Source: Actinernus sp. WN-2022 (lineage: Eukaryota > Cnidaria > Anthozoa > Actiniaria > Actinernidae). From it: a DNA stretch of 64,000 nt. The stretch spans positions 1,488,001-1,552,000 of the forward strand of contig JAOWCC010000569.1 of NCBI GenBank assembly GCA_030867875.1, read 5' to 3'. Shown here piece after piece: positions 50,767 through 62,004 of the stretch; position 1 is the first letter of the stretch; every line of letters starts with the position of its first letter. Both the position numbers and the translations under genes were made by a program. Below the pieces are notes generated by a model. It saw only the letters and a list, made by a program, of their open reading frames with translations. It did no database searches and was not told the origin of the DNA.

Positions 50767-50962
50767 TAAAAAATACAACGAAAAAATGAGGGTCTTATTA
50801 TATGTTGTTTTTTCTTGTGTCATATGTTGTTTTTTGTTGCATCGGTTCGTTGAAATTTGTTGTACGTGTCCCAATCGTTTGCTGCTCTTTGTTGCTTTTT
50901 CGTTGCATTTGTTCGTTGAAATTTGTTGGAACTGCACCAGTCCCCCTACTTTGTATACTACT
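50767..50962 (-). repeat. Right terminal inverted repeat of the Polinton
   Basis: Inverted copy of 35162-35357, ending CTTTGTATACTACT. It is followed by the TAATT/TTAATT duplication and the host intron. Repeated with the array at 55663-55858 and 60562-60757. Confidence 0.95.
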
Positions 50963-50967
50963 TAATT
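50962..50967 (+). repeat. Target-site duplication, right (TTAATT)
   Basis: Second copy of the left TTAATT. The following host sequence TTGTGCATCATATTGCATTG is the same as that after the empty site at about 34672. Confidence 0.9.
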
Positions 50968-51109
50968 TGTGCATCATATTGCATTGTTTCGTAGTCTCAA
51001 AATAAAGACAAAAATGAAAAAGTTAAGGATAGGGTGTGAAATGATAAACTGTAACACTGCCTGATAAACCTCTACTAGGTTTGGAATGACAAGCCTAATA
51101 CACAGACAG

Positions 51110-52209
51110 TACTTGTACCTTGTCTTGGATGTGGCCATTCAGTTCCAATGGTGCAGTTGAGGGAACATCACTCTGAAAGGTACCGCAAAAAGGTTGGTAG
51201 CACAGTCTGCCTTATCCTTGGAAATGCTTTGAACACAGCTATACATATATACATGCACGTTCAATGCCATATTTACCATGTTGTTTATTCAACTTACAAA
51301 GTATAACAGATACATGTCCTTTTAACACTGCAAGGAAATATGTTCATTGACTTATCCAAACATGTATAATTTATTTCAGCATTTCATCCAATGATGATAA
51401 TGCTATATTACCAGAACAACAATGTGAATACCCAGGTCCATCTTCAGTTGTAACAGGTAAACACCTCTGTGTAATGAAACATATATGTACATTGAAAACA
51501 TATGTACAATTTATATATCTCAAGTTGCATTGTTCAAGAAGATATGGAAAAAACCTCATAAGAACTTCCCTGTTTGAAATGCATAGGTAGCAGTGACCTG
51601 ACTGCACTCAAGGACATATTCCCAAACAAATCTGCCATTGAACTGGAAAATGCCCTGAAAAATGCTGAATCCGTAGAGCTTACATTTCAAGGAGAAGGTC
51701 TAGCTTTTAGAAGAGAGATTTGAAGCAGGCTTTAACAAGGCCTCTGTTTCCATTGAAGCCAAGGAGAAACTGCTTCAAACCTTAGCATATCACTATATAA
51801 TTAATGTTGCCATGAAGAAATTGCCCAGTTTAAATAGGGACTTTCACTTGGTGGAGTACTTAATGTGCTTCAGAAATTTACAGAAGAGAGTTTTGTAGAA
51901 TTAACCAGTAACAAGGTATCAGCTATTACCCCTGAAGTTCTTAATTCTTTTCGAGGCTCGCCTTTCTAGTGAAGGTTCTAATTAACAAAAGAGGTGCAGA
52001 GGAAGACATTTTATATAACTGGTCAAACTTTCTCAATAATGTCCACAATGGTAAAGTTACTCAAAACCACAATTTCCTTAGAAGATGACACTTTTGAGGA
52101 GATTGAAACATGCTTAACACTGAACGATGTTTTGATGTTTACTACAGGATCCTACTACATGACAGTCATGGGATTTCGGTTAAAACCAATTATTGAAAAA
52201 AATACATAA
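51110..52209 (+). pseudogene. 3' exons of the CUE/HECT-like host gene, copy 1
   Basis: Exons recognised: LVPCLGCGHSVPMVQLREHH (Cys/His motif, from 51110), a short exon after TTTCAG at about 51380 (ISSNDDNAILPEQQCEYPGP), a CUE-like exon after ATAG at about 51588 (LTALKDIFPNKSAIELENAL), and a HECT-like C-terminal region with FTEESFVELTSNKVSA and LTNDVLMFTTGSY-like TLNDVLMFTTGSYYMTVMGF. The HECT part has stops and frame changes and lacks the catalytic Cys segment, so it is decayed. HECT enzymes attach ubiquitin. The exons continue the gene begun at 32722. Confidence 0.5.
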
Positions 52210-52750
52210 GGCCTCGTTCAAGACGGATCAAAGCGTAACGCAACTGAACTAAGCAAACATATCTGGCACTTGAGAGACAATAACTTAGATTATGCAATTA
52301 AATGGAATATTTTATGCCGTGCTGCTCACTACTCAAACATAACGAAGCGATGTAATTTATGTATAACAGAGAGGTTCTTTATTTTACGCAAACCAGAAAA
52401 CGCAACTTTGAACAAACGGAACGAACTGATCAGCAAATGTAGACACAAAGATAAATTTCTACTGAGAAACGTGAAGTGAATTTGCTATTGTTTTATATGA
52501 CACAATTAAGCCCCCATTGAAATCGAAGGAAGTAATATGATATTTTTGATGCTGTAAATATTCTCTGTAGTCGACCTTTGGTCATGCACTGAAGAGTGCA
52601 GGTTCGTCCTGTACGAAACAGAACTGTATGCATTACACCAGAGTCAAAAGTGTATTCGCTCTACCGAATAGACGCGTTCAGCTCTCTAGAGGATTCAGTG
52701 CTTTATTTTCTTCTATAAATGTATGCATTTCCTCTATGCAGAACAACAAA
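52210..52750 (+). mobile_element. Penelope-like element 3' end, copy 1
   Basis: The frame 52270-52479 reads LDYAIKWNILCRAAHYSNIT, KRCNLCITERFFI and NKRNELISKCRHKDKFLL, the end of the GIY-YIG endonuclease of Penelope-like retroelements (CNLC...RNEL...CRH). The following non-coding tail contains GACCTTTGGTCATGCACTGA. Only the end of the element remains. Its last bases are joined to the Polinton unit at 52764/52765. Confidence 0.65.
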
Positions 52751-53288
52751 AGAACATCAGTTCCGAGATACGCTTTCGGATATCGAAACTCAAGAAAAAC
52801 ACTATGAAGGCGTGCGTAAGAAATATGCGCGTTCTCAAGGAATAGTTCATGGTATCGCAGTGGTAACAGGAGGTCTATCTGTGATTTTATCTGGATCTGG
52901 ATTGGGAGTAGCCTTAACTGGTTTTGGAATAGTGATTGGTTTACCACTTGGTGTTATTGGTGGCTTGTGCGGGTTAATTTCAGCATCTACGACCGTTGGA
53001 GCTAAAAAATTAGGAATAAAAGTATCTAAGCATGAGAAAACCACTATGTTAGCAAAAGCTAAAATTAATACGATTCGTGATCTAGTATCGAAAGCCTTGC
53101 GTGATGAAAATATATCCGACTCTGAATACGGTCTAATCCTCGCTGAAGCAGATAAGTACGAGATTATGAGGTCTGAAATTCGTCATAAGACTTTGGGTGG
53201 TGAAAAAAACGTGGAACAGATTCGAATGGAACTCAAACAAGAAGTGCAAAAGGAAATGCGAGAAAAACTTGGCAGTCTAGTGGGATAA
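52719..53288 (+). pseudogene. Truncated Gly-rich membrane gene with new 5' end, copy 2
   Basis: From 52765 on the sequence equals 47869-48392. The original start and first about 34 residues are missing. A frame beginning at 52719 within the Penelope tail (MYAFPLCRTTKEHQF) reads into it and could give a 189-residue protein with a foreign N-terminus. No evidence that it is expressed. Confidence 0.7.
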
Positions 53289-53323
53289 GAATCGAATGTG
53301 GCTCTTATTTTCACTTTACGAAA

Positions 53324-54277
53324 TCAAACCCTATCACTAGTTAGACCGTGTTTTTTATAGATGGGCTCAAAGTAGGAATGGTAAGCAATCAACTCCTTGA
53401 CAAAACGTATGATCGAACCCTTATGTATACCACACCGTTTAACAACGTTAATAAGAGACATACAAGATCCCGAACGACGTAGTACCTCGTAACTTGCTCC
53501 AACGACTTTAGTTCGAAGTATAGAGCTGGTACCTATATTGTTTTCTATTGCCGTATGAACAATCTCATAGACTATTTGTTGGACATTCTTAGGTACTCCT
53601 TGGGGGTCGAGTTTAACAAAAGTCGTTGTAATGTGAGGAGCTATTCGATCGGTATTTAAATCTATATCGATCTTATCGTCATCATGTAGAGAACGTATAA
53701 AGACATTTCCACGACATATGCTCTTATTGTTTAGTTGCATAAAACGAGCGACCTCTGCTGTAGATCTAACTAACCCACATTGTATACATGCTTGATAAAG
53801 TATAGCAGCTAAAATAGTTCGTTTCGCATAGCAACGTTTGATACAAACTTTCTGTACTTGAATGAATGTATCGGCTACGATTACTAATACATTTGTGGGA
53901 AACGAGAGGGCGTAATTTTGTTTATAAGTAGTGTTGTATGCCTGTAGTTCTCGCATAATCGTTTGTAGTTGTAATTCTTTGTTATCGCTTTGCTTTGGGA
54001 TTGTGCGGTCTAGATCATGTTGATGCTGAAAGCTATCCGGCCCTACTATGTGTAACCTAGTAGTAAGATTGGTAGTTGTTTCTTCACATGATTCGACCTC
54101 GGAAACAAGACCACAAGTGGGACATATGAATTCCATTCCTTGTAGTTCCATCGGACATAAACATTCGGAACATGATTCACCGGTGCTAATATGCGACAAT
54201 GGTTCAATATGCGACAATGGTTTGATATGTAGGCTTGCACAAATTTCTGGACCAAGTAATCTAATAATGTCATCCAT
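53324..54277 (-). CDS. TFIIB-like transcription factor, copy 2
   Basis: 317 residues, same frame as copy 1 with Ile for Met at residue 18 and Ala as in copy 1 in the first cyclin repeat. Zinc ribbon and cyclin repeats intact. Confidence 0.75.
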   Translation of the reverse strand: MDDIIRLLGPEICASLHIKPLSHIEPLSHISTGESCSECLCPMELQGMEFICPTCGLVSEVESCEETTTNLTTRLHIVGPDSFQHQHDLDRTIPKQSDNKELQLQTIMRELQAYNTTYKQNYALSFPTNVLVIVADTFIQVQKVCIKRCYAKRTILAAILYQACIQCGLVRSTAEVARFMQLNNKSICRGNVFIRSLHDDDKIDIDLNTDRIAPHITTTFVKLDPQGVPKNVQQIVYEIVHTAIENNIGTSSILRTKVVGASYEVLRRSGSCMSLINVVKRCGIHKGSIIRFVKELIAYHSYFEPIYKKHGLTSDRV

Positions 54278-54326
54278 ACTAGTTGTATACCATATGCCTG
54301 TCAATTGTCTAATTGCTCGTTTGTTT

Positions 54327-54404
54327 AAAAAAAAAAAAAAAAAAAAATTAAGAGAGGTCGCATAACAATTTCTCTTCATTCTTTTTTTTTTTTTTTTTTT
54401 TTCG
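54327..54404. other. A-tract/T-tract hairpin, copy 2
   Basis: Same structure as 49431-49506. Confidence 0.7.
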
Positions 54405-54415
54405 TGTCGTGATTT

Positions 54416-54835
54416 CTACTTATCCTCCGATTCTACCGCATTTAGATCTTTCTCGCCGATGGAGAGGTCATCCAATGCATTATCGAGATCGTTAATGTCC
54501 ACCACATTTTGATCTTTTTCCGATTCCACTACATTTAGATATTTTTCCGATTCTACTACATTTGAACATGTGATATTCGCCGACTCGTTAGCTCGTTTCT
54601 TATCAAGGTTCTTCTTATTGCGAATGGTACGGCGTTGATGTGCACCACATTTTGCACAAAGTTCATGAATAGTACGACAGCCTCGACCACACGTCAAACA
54701 TGGAACGAATATGGCACATCCTATTCCTATCTGGAAGTTATGTTGAGAGCAATACTCTGACGTCTTTGAACACTTCCTTATACATTTCGTGGTCTTTCCT
54801 CGCATCAACCAATCACAAGTTCTTGTCTCAATCAT
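54416..54835 (-). CDS. Cys/His-rich zinc-binding protein, copy 2
   Basis: 139 residues; differs from copy 1 by Glu instead of Lys in the first acidic repeat. Both metal clusters are retained. Confidence 0.7.
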   Translation of the reverse strand: MIETRTCDWLMRGKTTKCIRKCSKTSEYCSQHNFQIGIGCAIFVPCLTCGRGCRTIHELCAKCGAHQRRTIRNKKNLDKKRANESANITCSNVVESEKYLNVVESEKDQNVVDINDLDNALDDLSIGEKDLNAVESEDK

Positions 54836-55066
54836 CGTGCAATATACCTATATATGTTATATGTCTAATTGGTATCTTAGTTGTGACGTCTACGTTGAGG
54901 TTCTTCAATCACGCGCGGTTGTCTAATCTGTATGGTATTAATACGTACTAAGATAACAGCATACGTTAATATCGTGAAGTAAAGAATATATATTAATACC
55001 ATTGGTGGATATACCGTATACTAATCACTCCTCTAATAGGTGCTCAAGTTGTCCATTTTTCAGATC

Positions 55067-55600
55067 TTACCTACCAATAAAGTTCGTACCACATTGTCTA
55101 CAAGTACAAAATATCGTTGTTGGTTCATCGAGAGCTCGAGTTTGTACTTCTCGATAAACGCAATTGCGTTCGTGACAAGTAGGACATTTATAGAGCTGAG
55201 ATGTCTTTTCATTAACCTTCTGTTGGCTTCGTAAAGCAATTTCAGTACGTTCGTTTCTAGAAGCTTTTGGACACAATTGTGCTGACCTAAGATATCCCAT
55301 TTCGTTAGGTGTCCATATTCCCTTTGCTAGTTGATCAAGAGCGAATGTACCATGCGTGCGACAAACGCTGGAACTAGGATCTAAATTACTAAGTACGGTT
55401 CCACATCGTGAAGAATAAATATTTATGAACGAATCGGATGTCCAACTGCGGACGACTGCTTCCGTTTGAAGGGCTTCGATTACTCGATTATAGCACGATC
55501 GCTCTAATAATGTTGCGAAAGTCCCGGGGTTGGAAAAACGAGAATCGCTAGAGAAAATACGATAGAATATCGCACGATATAATAAACGGGGTTCGGCCAT
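55067..55600 (-). CDS. TFIIS-like elongation factor, copy 2
   Basis: 177 residues, same protein as copy 1 including the DE-bearing zinc ribbon. The base just upstream of the start differs (GCAATACC for GCAGTACC on the plus strand). Confidence 0.85.
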   Translation of the reverse strand: MAEPRLLYRAIFYRIFSSDSRFSNPGTFATLLERSCYNRVIEALQTEAVVRSWTSDSFINIYSSRCGTVLSNLDPSSSVCRTHGTFALDQLAKGIWTPNEMGYLRSAQLCPKASRNERTEIALRSQQKVNEKTSQLYKCPTCHERNCVYREVQTRALDEPTTIFCTCRQCGTNFIGR

Positions 55601-55662
55601 AGTGCAATACCTAATAGTAACCTTTCTCTAATGGGGTGAAAAAAAAATGCAACAACGCGCAC

Positions 55663-55858
55663 TAAAAAATACAACGAAAAAATGAGGGTCTTATTATATG
55701 TTGTTTTTTCTTGTGTCATATGTTGTTTTTTGTTGCATCGGTTCGTTGAAATTTGTTGTACGTGTCCCAATCGTTTGCTGCTCTTTGTTGCTTTTTCGTT
55801 GCATTTGTTCGTTGAAATTTGTTGGAACTGCACCAGTCCCCCTACTTTGTATACTACT
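55663..55858 (-). repeat. Polinton right TIR, copy 2
   Basis: Duplicate of 50767-50962, followed by the same host intron sequence. There is no matching left TIR nearby. Confidence 0.95.
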
Positions 55859-56005
55859 TAATTTGTGCATCATATTGCATTGTTTCGTAGTCTCAAAATA
55901 AAGACAAAAATGAAAAAGTTAAGGATAGGGTGTGAAATGATAAACTGTAACACTGCCTGATAAACCTCTACTAGGTTTGGAATGACAAGCCTAATACACA
56001 GACAG

Positions 56006-57105
56006 TACTTGTACCTTGTCTTGGATGTGGCCATTCAGTTCCAATGGTGCAGTTGAGGGAACATCACTCTGAAAGGTACCGCAAAAAGGTTGGTAGCACA
56101 GTCTGCCTTATCCTTGGAAATGCTTTGAACACAGCTATACATATATACATGCACGTTCAATGCCATATTTACCATGTTGTTTATTCAACTTACAAAGTAT
56201 AACAGATACATGTCCTTTTAACACTGCAAGGAAATATGTTCATTGACTTATCCAAACATGTATAATTTATTTCAGCATTTCATCCAATGATGATAATGCT
56301 ATATTACCAGAACAACAATGTGAATACCCAGGTCCATCTTCAGTTGTAACAGGTAAACACCTCTGTGTAATGAAACATATATGTACATTGAAAACATATG
56401 TACAATTTATATATCTCAAGTTGCATTGTTCAAGAAGATATGGAAAAAACCTCATAAGAACTTCCCTGTTTGAAATGCATAGGTAGCAGTGACCTGACTG
56501 CACTCAAGGACATATTCCCAAACAAATCTGCCATTGAACTGGAAAATGCCCTGAAAAATGCTGAATCCGTAGAGCTTACATTTCAAGGAGAAGGTCTAGC
56601 TTTTAGAAGAGAGATTTGAAGCAGGCTTTAACAAGGCCTCTGTTTCCATTGAAGCCAAGGAGAAACTGCTTCAAACCTTAGCATACCACTATATAATTAA
56701 TGTTGCCATGAAGAAATTGCCCAGTTTAAATAGGGACTTTCACTTGGTGGAGTACTTAATGTGCTTCAGAAATTTACAGAAGAGAGTTTTGTAGAATTAA
56801 CCAGTAACAAGGTATCAGCTATTACCCCTGAAATTCTTAATTCTTTTCGAGGCTCGCCTTTCTAGTGAAGGTTCTAATTAACAAAAGAGGTGCAGAGGAA
56901 GACATTTTATATAACTGGTCAAACTTTCTCAATAATGTCCACAATGGTAAAGTTACTCAAAACCACAATTTCCTTAGAAGATGACACTTTTGAGGAGATT
57001 GAAACATGCTTAACACTGAACGATGTTTTGATGTTTACTACAGGATCCTACTACATGACAGTCATGGGATTTCGGTTAAAACCAATTATTGAAAAAAATA
57101 CATAA
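56006..57105 (+). pseudogene. CUE/HECT-like 3' exons, copy 2
   Basis: Same exons as 51110-52209 with isolated substitutions (for example CATACCAC for CATATCAC near 56685 and AAATTC for AAGTTC near 56832). Confidence 0.5.
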
Positions 57106-57646
57106 GACCTCGTTCAAGACGGATCAAAGCGTAACGCAACTGAACTAAGCAAACATATCTGGCACTTGAGAGACAATAACTTAGATTATGCAATTAAATG
57201 GAATATTTTATGCCGTGCTGCTCACTACTCAAACATAACGAAGCGATGTAATTTATGTATAACAGAGAGGTTCTTTATTTTACGCAAACCAGAAAACGCA
57301 ACTTTGAACAAACGGAACGAACTGATCAGCAAATGTAGACACAAAGATAAATTTCTACTGAGAAACGTGAAGTGAATTTGCTATTGTTTTATATGACACA
57401 ATTAAGCCCCCATTGAAATCGAAGGAAGTAATATGATATTTTTGATGCTGTAAATATTCTCTGTAGTCGACCTTTGGTCATGCACTGAAGAGTGCAGGTT
57501 CGTCCTGTACGAAACAGAACTGTATGCATTACACCAGAGTCAAAAGTGTATTCGCTCTACCGAATAGACGCGTTCAGCTCTCTAGAGGATTCAGTGCTTT
57601 ATTTTCTTCTATAAATGTATGCATTTCCTCTATGCAGAACAACAAA
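57106..57646 (+). mobile_element. Penelope-like 3' end, copy 2
   Basis: Duplicate of 52210-52750, starting GACCTCG where copy 1 has GGCCTCG. Confidence 0.65.
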
Positions 57647-58184
57647 AGAACATCAGTTCCGAGATACGCTTTCGGATATCGAAACTCAAGAAAAACACTA
57701 TGAAGGCGTGCGTAAGAAATATGCGCGTTCTCAAGGAATAGTTCATGGTATCGCAGTGGTAACAGGAGGTCTATCTGTGATTTTATCTGGATCTGGATTG
57801 GGAGTAGCCTTAACTGGTTTTGGAATAGTGATTGGTTTACCACTTGGTGTTATTGGTGGCTTGTGCGGGTTAATTTCAGCATCTACGACCGTTGGAGCTA
57901 AAAAATTAGGAATAAAAGTATCTAAGCATGAGAAAACCACTATGTTAGCAAAAGCTAAAATTAATACGATTCGTGATCTAGTATCGAAAGCCTTGCGTGA
58001 TGAAAATATATCCGACTCTGAATACGGTCTAATCCTCGCTGAAGCAGATAAGTACGAGATTATGAGGTCTGAAATTCGTCATAAGACTTTGGGTGGTGAA
58101 AAAAACGTGGAACAGATTCGAATGGAACTCAAACAAGAAGTGCAAAAGGAAATGCGAGAAAAACTTGGCAGTCTAGTGGGATAA
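57615..58184 (+). pseudogene. Truncated Gly-rich membrane gene, copy 3
   Basis: Same chimeric frame as 52719-53288 with no visible change in the predicted protein. Confidence 0.7.
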
Positions 58185-58219
58185 GAATCGAATGTGGCTC
58201 TTATTTTCACTTTACGAAA

Positions 58220-59173
58220 TCAAACCCTATCACTAGTTAGACCGTGTTTTTTATAGATGGGCTCAAAGTAGGAATGGTAAGCAATCAACTCCTTGACAAA
58301 ACGTATGATCGAACCCTTATGTATACCACACCGTTTAACAACGTTAATAAGAGACATACAAGATCCCGAACGACGTAGTACCTCGTAACTTGCTCCAACG
58401 ACTTTAGTTCGAAGTATAGAGCTGGTACCTATATTGTTTTCTATTGCCGTATGAACAATCTCATAGACTATTTGTTGGACATTCTTAGGTACTCCTTGGG
58501 GGTCGAGTTTAACAAAAGTCGTTGTAATGTGAGGAGCTATTCGATCGGTATTTAAATCTATATCGATCTTATCGTCATCATGTAGAGAACGTATAAAGAC
58601 ATTTCCACGACATATGCTCTTATTGTTTAGTTGCATAAAACGAGCGACCTCTCCTGTAGATCTAACTAACCCACATTGTATACATGCTTGATAAAGTATA
58701 GCAGCTAAAATAGTTCGTTTCGCATAGCAACGTTTGATACAAACTTTCTGTACTTGAATGAATGTATCGGCTACGATTACTAATACATTTGTGGGAAACG
58801 AGAGGGCGTAATTTTGTTTATAAGTAGTGTTGTATGCCTGTAGTTCTCGCATAATCGTTTGTAGTTGTAATTCTTTGTTATCGCTTTGCTTTGGGATTGT
58901 GCGGTCTAGATCATGTTGATGCTGAAAGCTATCCGGCCCTACTATGTGTAACCTAGTAGTAAGATTGGTAGTTGTTTCTTCACATGATTCGACCTCGGAA
59001 ACAAGACCACAAGTGGGACATATGAATTCCATTCCTTGTAGTTCCATCGGACATAAACATTCGGAACATGATTCACCGGTGCTAATATGCGACAATGGTT
59101 CAATATGCGACAATGGTTTCATATGTAGGCTTGCACAAATTTCTGGACCAAGTAATCTAATAATGTCATCCAT
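58220..59173 (-). CDS. TFIIB-like transcription factor, copy 3
   Basis: 317 residues. Met at residue 18 as in copy 1, but Gly replaces Ala in the first cyclin repeat (RSTGEVARF), a change shared with copy 4. Confidence 0.75.
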   Translation of the reverse strand: MDDIIRLLGPEICASLHMKPLSHIEPLSHISTGESCSECLCPMELQGMEFICPTCGLVSEVESCEETTTNLTTRLHIVGPDSFQHQHDLDRTIPKQSDNKELQLQTIMRELQAYNTTYKQNYALSFPTNVLVIVADTFIQVQKVCIKRCYAKRTILAAILYQACIQCGLVRSTGEVARFMQLNNKSICRGNVFIRSLHDDDKIDIDLNTDRIAPHITTTFVKLDPQGVPKNVQQIVYEIVHTAIENNIGTSSILRTKVVGASYEVLRRSGSCMSLINVVKRCGIHKGSIIRFVKELIAYHSYFEPIYKKHGLTSDRV

Positions 59174-59221
59174 ACTAGTTGTATACCATATGCCTGTCAA
59201 TTGTCTAATTGCTCGTTTGTT

Positions 59222-59301
59222 TAAAAAAAAAAAAAAAAAAAAAAATTAAGAGAGGTCGCATAACAATTTCTCTTCATTCTTTTTTTTTTTTTTTTTTTTT
59301 T
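59222..59301. other. A-tract/T-tract hairpin, copy 3
   Basis: A-tract longer than in copies 1 and 2, which accounts for the 3-bp greater unit length. Confidence 0.7.
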
Positions 59302-59314
59302 CGTGTCGTGATTT

Positions 59315-59734
59315 CTACTTATCCTCCGATTCTACCGCATTTAGATCTTTCTCGCCGATGGAGAGGTCATCCAATGCATTATCGAGATCGTTAATGTCCA
59401 CCACATTTTGATCTTTTTCCGATTCCACTACATTTAGATATTTTTCCGATTCTACTACATTTGAACATGTGATATTCGCCGACTCGTTAGCTCGTTTCTT
59501 ATCAAGGTTCTTCTTATTGCGAATGGTACGGCGTTGATGTGCACCACATTTTGCACAAAGTTCATGAATAGTACGACAGCCTCGACCACACGTCAAACAT
59601 GGAACGAATATGGCACATCCTATTCCTATCTGGAAGTTATGTTGAGAGCAATACTCTGACGTCTTTGAACACTTCCTTATACATTTCGTGGTCTTTCCTC
59701 GCATCAACCAATCACAAGTTCTTGTCTCAATCAT
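59315..59734 (-). CDS. Cys/His-rich zinc-binding protein, copy 3
   Basis: 139 residues, same as copy 2. Confidence 0.7.
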   Translation of the reverse strand: MIETRTCDWLMRGKTTKCIRKCSKTSEYCSQHNFQIGIGCAIFVPCLTCGRGCRTIHELCAKCGAHQRRTIRNKKNLDKKRANESANITCSNVVESEKYLNVVESEKDQNVVDINDLDNALDDLSIGEKDLNAVESEDK

Positions 59735-59965
59735 CGTGCAATATACCTATATATGTTATATGTCTAATTGGTATCTTAGTTGTGACGTCTACGTTGAGGT
59801 TCTTCAATCACGCGCGGTTGTCTAATCTGTATGGTATTAATACGTACTAAGATAACAGCATACGTTAATATCGTGAAGTAAAGAATATATATTAATACCA
59901 TTGGTGGATATACCGTATACTAATCACTCCTCTAATAGGTGCTCAAGTTGTCCATTTTTCAGATC

Positions 59966-60499
59966 TTACCTACCAATAAAGTTCGTACCACATTGTCTAC
60001 AAGTACAAAATATCGTTGTTGGTTCATCGAGAGCTCGAGTTTGTACTTCTCGATAAACGCAATTGCGTTCGTGACAAGTAGGACATTTATAGAGCTGAGA
60101 TGTCTTTTCATTAACCTTCTGTTGGCTTCGTAAAGCAATTTCAGTACGTTCGTTTCTAGAAGCTTTTGGACACAATTGTGCTGACCTAAGATATCCCATT
60201 TCGTTAGGTGTCCATATTCCCTTTGCTAGTTGATCAAGAGCGAATGTACCATGCGTGCGACAAACGCTGGAACTAGGATCTAAATTACTAAGTACGGTTC
60301 CACATCGTGAAGAATAAATATTTATGAACGAATCGGATGTCCAACTGCGGACGACTGCTTCCGTTTGAAGGGCTTCGATTACTCGATTATAGCACGATCG
60401 CTCTAATAATGTTGCGAAAGTCCCGGGGTTGGAAAAACGAGAATCGCTAGAGAAAATACGATAGAATATCGCACGATATAATAAACGGGGTTCGGCCAT
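59966..60499 (-). CDS. TFIIS-like elongation factor, copy 3
   Basis: 177 residues, identical in the predicted protein to copies 1 and 2. Conservation of the frame in all copies is expected for recent duplicates and does not prove selection. Confidence 0.85.
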   Translation of the reverse strand: MAEPRLLYRAIFYRIFSSDSRFSNPGTFATLLERSCYNRVIEALQTEAVVRSWTSDSFINIYSSRCGTVLSNLDPSSSVCRTHGTFALDQLAKGIWTPNEMGYLRSAQLCPKASRNERTEIALRSQQKVNEKTSQLYKCPTCHERNCVYREVQTRALDEPTTIFCTCRQCGTNFIGR

Positions 60500-60561
60500 A
60501 GTGCAATACCTAATAGTAACCTTTCTCTAATGGGGTGAAAAAAAAATGCAACAACGCGCAC

Positions 60562-60757
60562 TAAAAAATACAACGAAAAAATGAGGGTCTTATTATATGT
60601 TGTTTTTTCTTGTGTCATATGTTGTTTTTTGTTGCATCGGTTCGTTGAAATTTGTTGTACGTGTCCCAATCGTTTGCTGCTCTTTGTTGCTTTTTCGTTG
60701 CATTTGTTCGTTGAAATTTGTTGGAACTGCACCAGTCCCCCTACTTTGTATACTACT
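60562..60757 (-). repeat. Polinton right TIR, copy 3
   Basis: Duplicate of 50767-50962. Confidence 0.95.
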
Positions 60758-60904
60758 TAATTTGTGCATCATATTGCATTGTTTCGTAGTCTCAAAATAA
60801 AGACAAAAATGAAAAAGTTAAGGATAGGGTGTGAAATGATAAACTGTAACACTGCCTGATAAACCTCTACTAGGTTTGGAATGACAAGCCTAATACACAG
60901 ACAG

Positions 60905-62004
60905 TACTTGTACCTTGTCTTGGATGTGGCCATTCAGTTCCAATGGTGCAGTTGAGGGAACATCACTCTGAAAGGTACCGCAAAAAGGTTGGTAGCACAG
61001 TCTGCCTTATCCTTGGAAATGCTTTGAACACAGCTATACATATATACATGCACGTTCAATGCCATATTTACCATGTTGTTTATTCAACTTACAAAGTATA
61101 ACAGATACATGTCCTTTTAACACTGCAAGGAAATATGTTCATTGACTTATCCAAACATGTATAATTTATTTCAGCATTTCATCCAATGATGATAATGCTA
61201 TATTACCAGAACAACAATGTGAATACCCAGGTCCATCTTCAGTTGTAACAGGTAAACACCTCTGTGTAATGAAACATATATGTACATTGAAAACATATGT
61301 ACAATTTATATATCTCAAGTTGCATTGTTCAAGAAGATATGGAAAAAACCTCATAAGAACTTCCCTGTTTGAAATGCATAGGTAGCAGTGACCTGACTGC
61401 ACTCAAGGACATATTCCCAAACAAATCTGCCATTGAACTGGAAAATGCCCTGAAAAATGCTGAATCCGTAGAGCTTACATTTCAAGGAGAAGGTCTAGCT
61501 TTTAGAAGAGAGATTTGAAGCAGGCTTTAACAAGGCCTCTGTTTCCATTGAAGCCAAGGAGAAACTGCTTCAAACCTTAGCATATCACTATATAATTAAT
61601 GTTGCCATGAAGAAATTGCCCAGTTTAAATAGGGACTTTCACTTGGTGGAGTACTTAATGTGCTTCAGAAATTTACAGAAGAGAGTTTTGTAGAATTAAC
61701 CAGTAACAAGGTATCAGCTATTACCCCTGAAGTTCTTAATTCTTTTCGAGGCTCGCCTTTCTAGTGAAGGTTCTAATTAACAAAAGAGGTGCAGAGGAAG
61801 ACATTTTATATAACTGGTCAAACTTTCTCAATAATGTCCACAATGGTAAAGTTACTCAAAACCACAATTTCCTTAGAAGATGACACTTTTGAGGAGATTG
61901 AAACATGCTTAACACTGAACGATGTTTTGATGTTTACTACAGGATCCTACTACATGACAGTCATGGGATTTCGGTTAAAACCAATTATTGAAAAAAATAC
62001 ATAA
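60905..62004 (+). pseudogene. CUE/HECT-like 3' exons, copy 3
   Basis: Same exons as copy 1 with very few substitutions. Confidence 0.5.

Larger units (their letters stand above)
35162..50961. mobile_element. Complete Polinton/Maverick, about 15.8 kb
   Basis: It has 196-bp terminal inverted repeats, a 5-6 bp target duplication and the Polinton gene set: protein-primed DNA polymerase B, DDE integrase, A32-like packaging ATPase, double-jelly-roll major capsid protein, minor capsid protein and small membrane proteins. Such elements are integrated relatives of adintoviruses and virophages and can in principle form virions. Genes occupy both strands with dense packing and frequent short overlaps. 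Most frames are open; damage is limited to two single-base frameshifts in small genes (41333-41676 and 44524-45548). Unusual cargo at the right end are TFIIB-like and TFIIS-like genes. No adenain-type protease was recognised. Confidence 0.93.
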
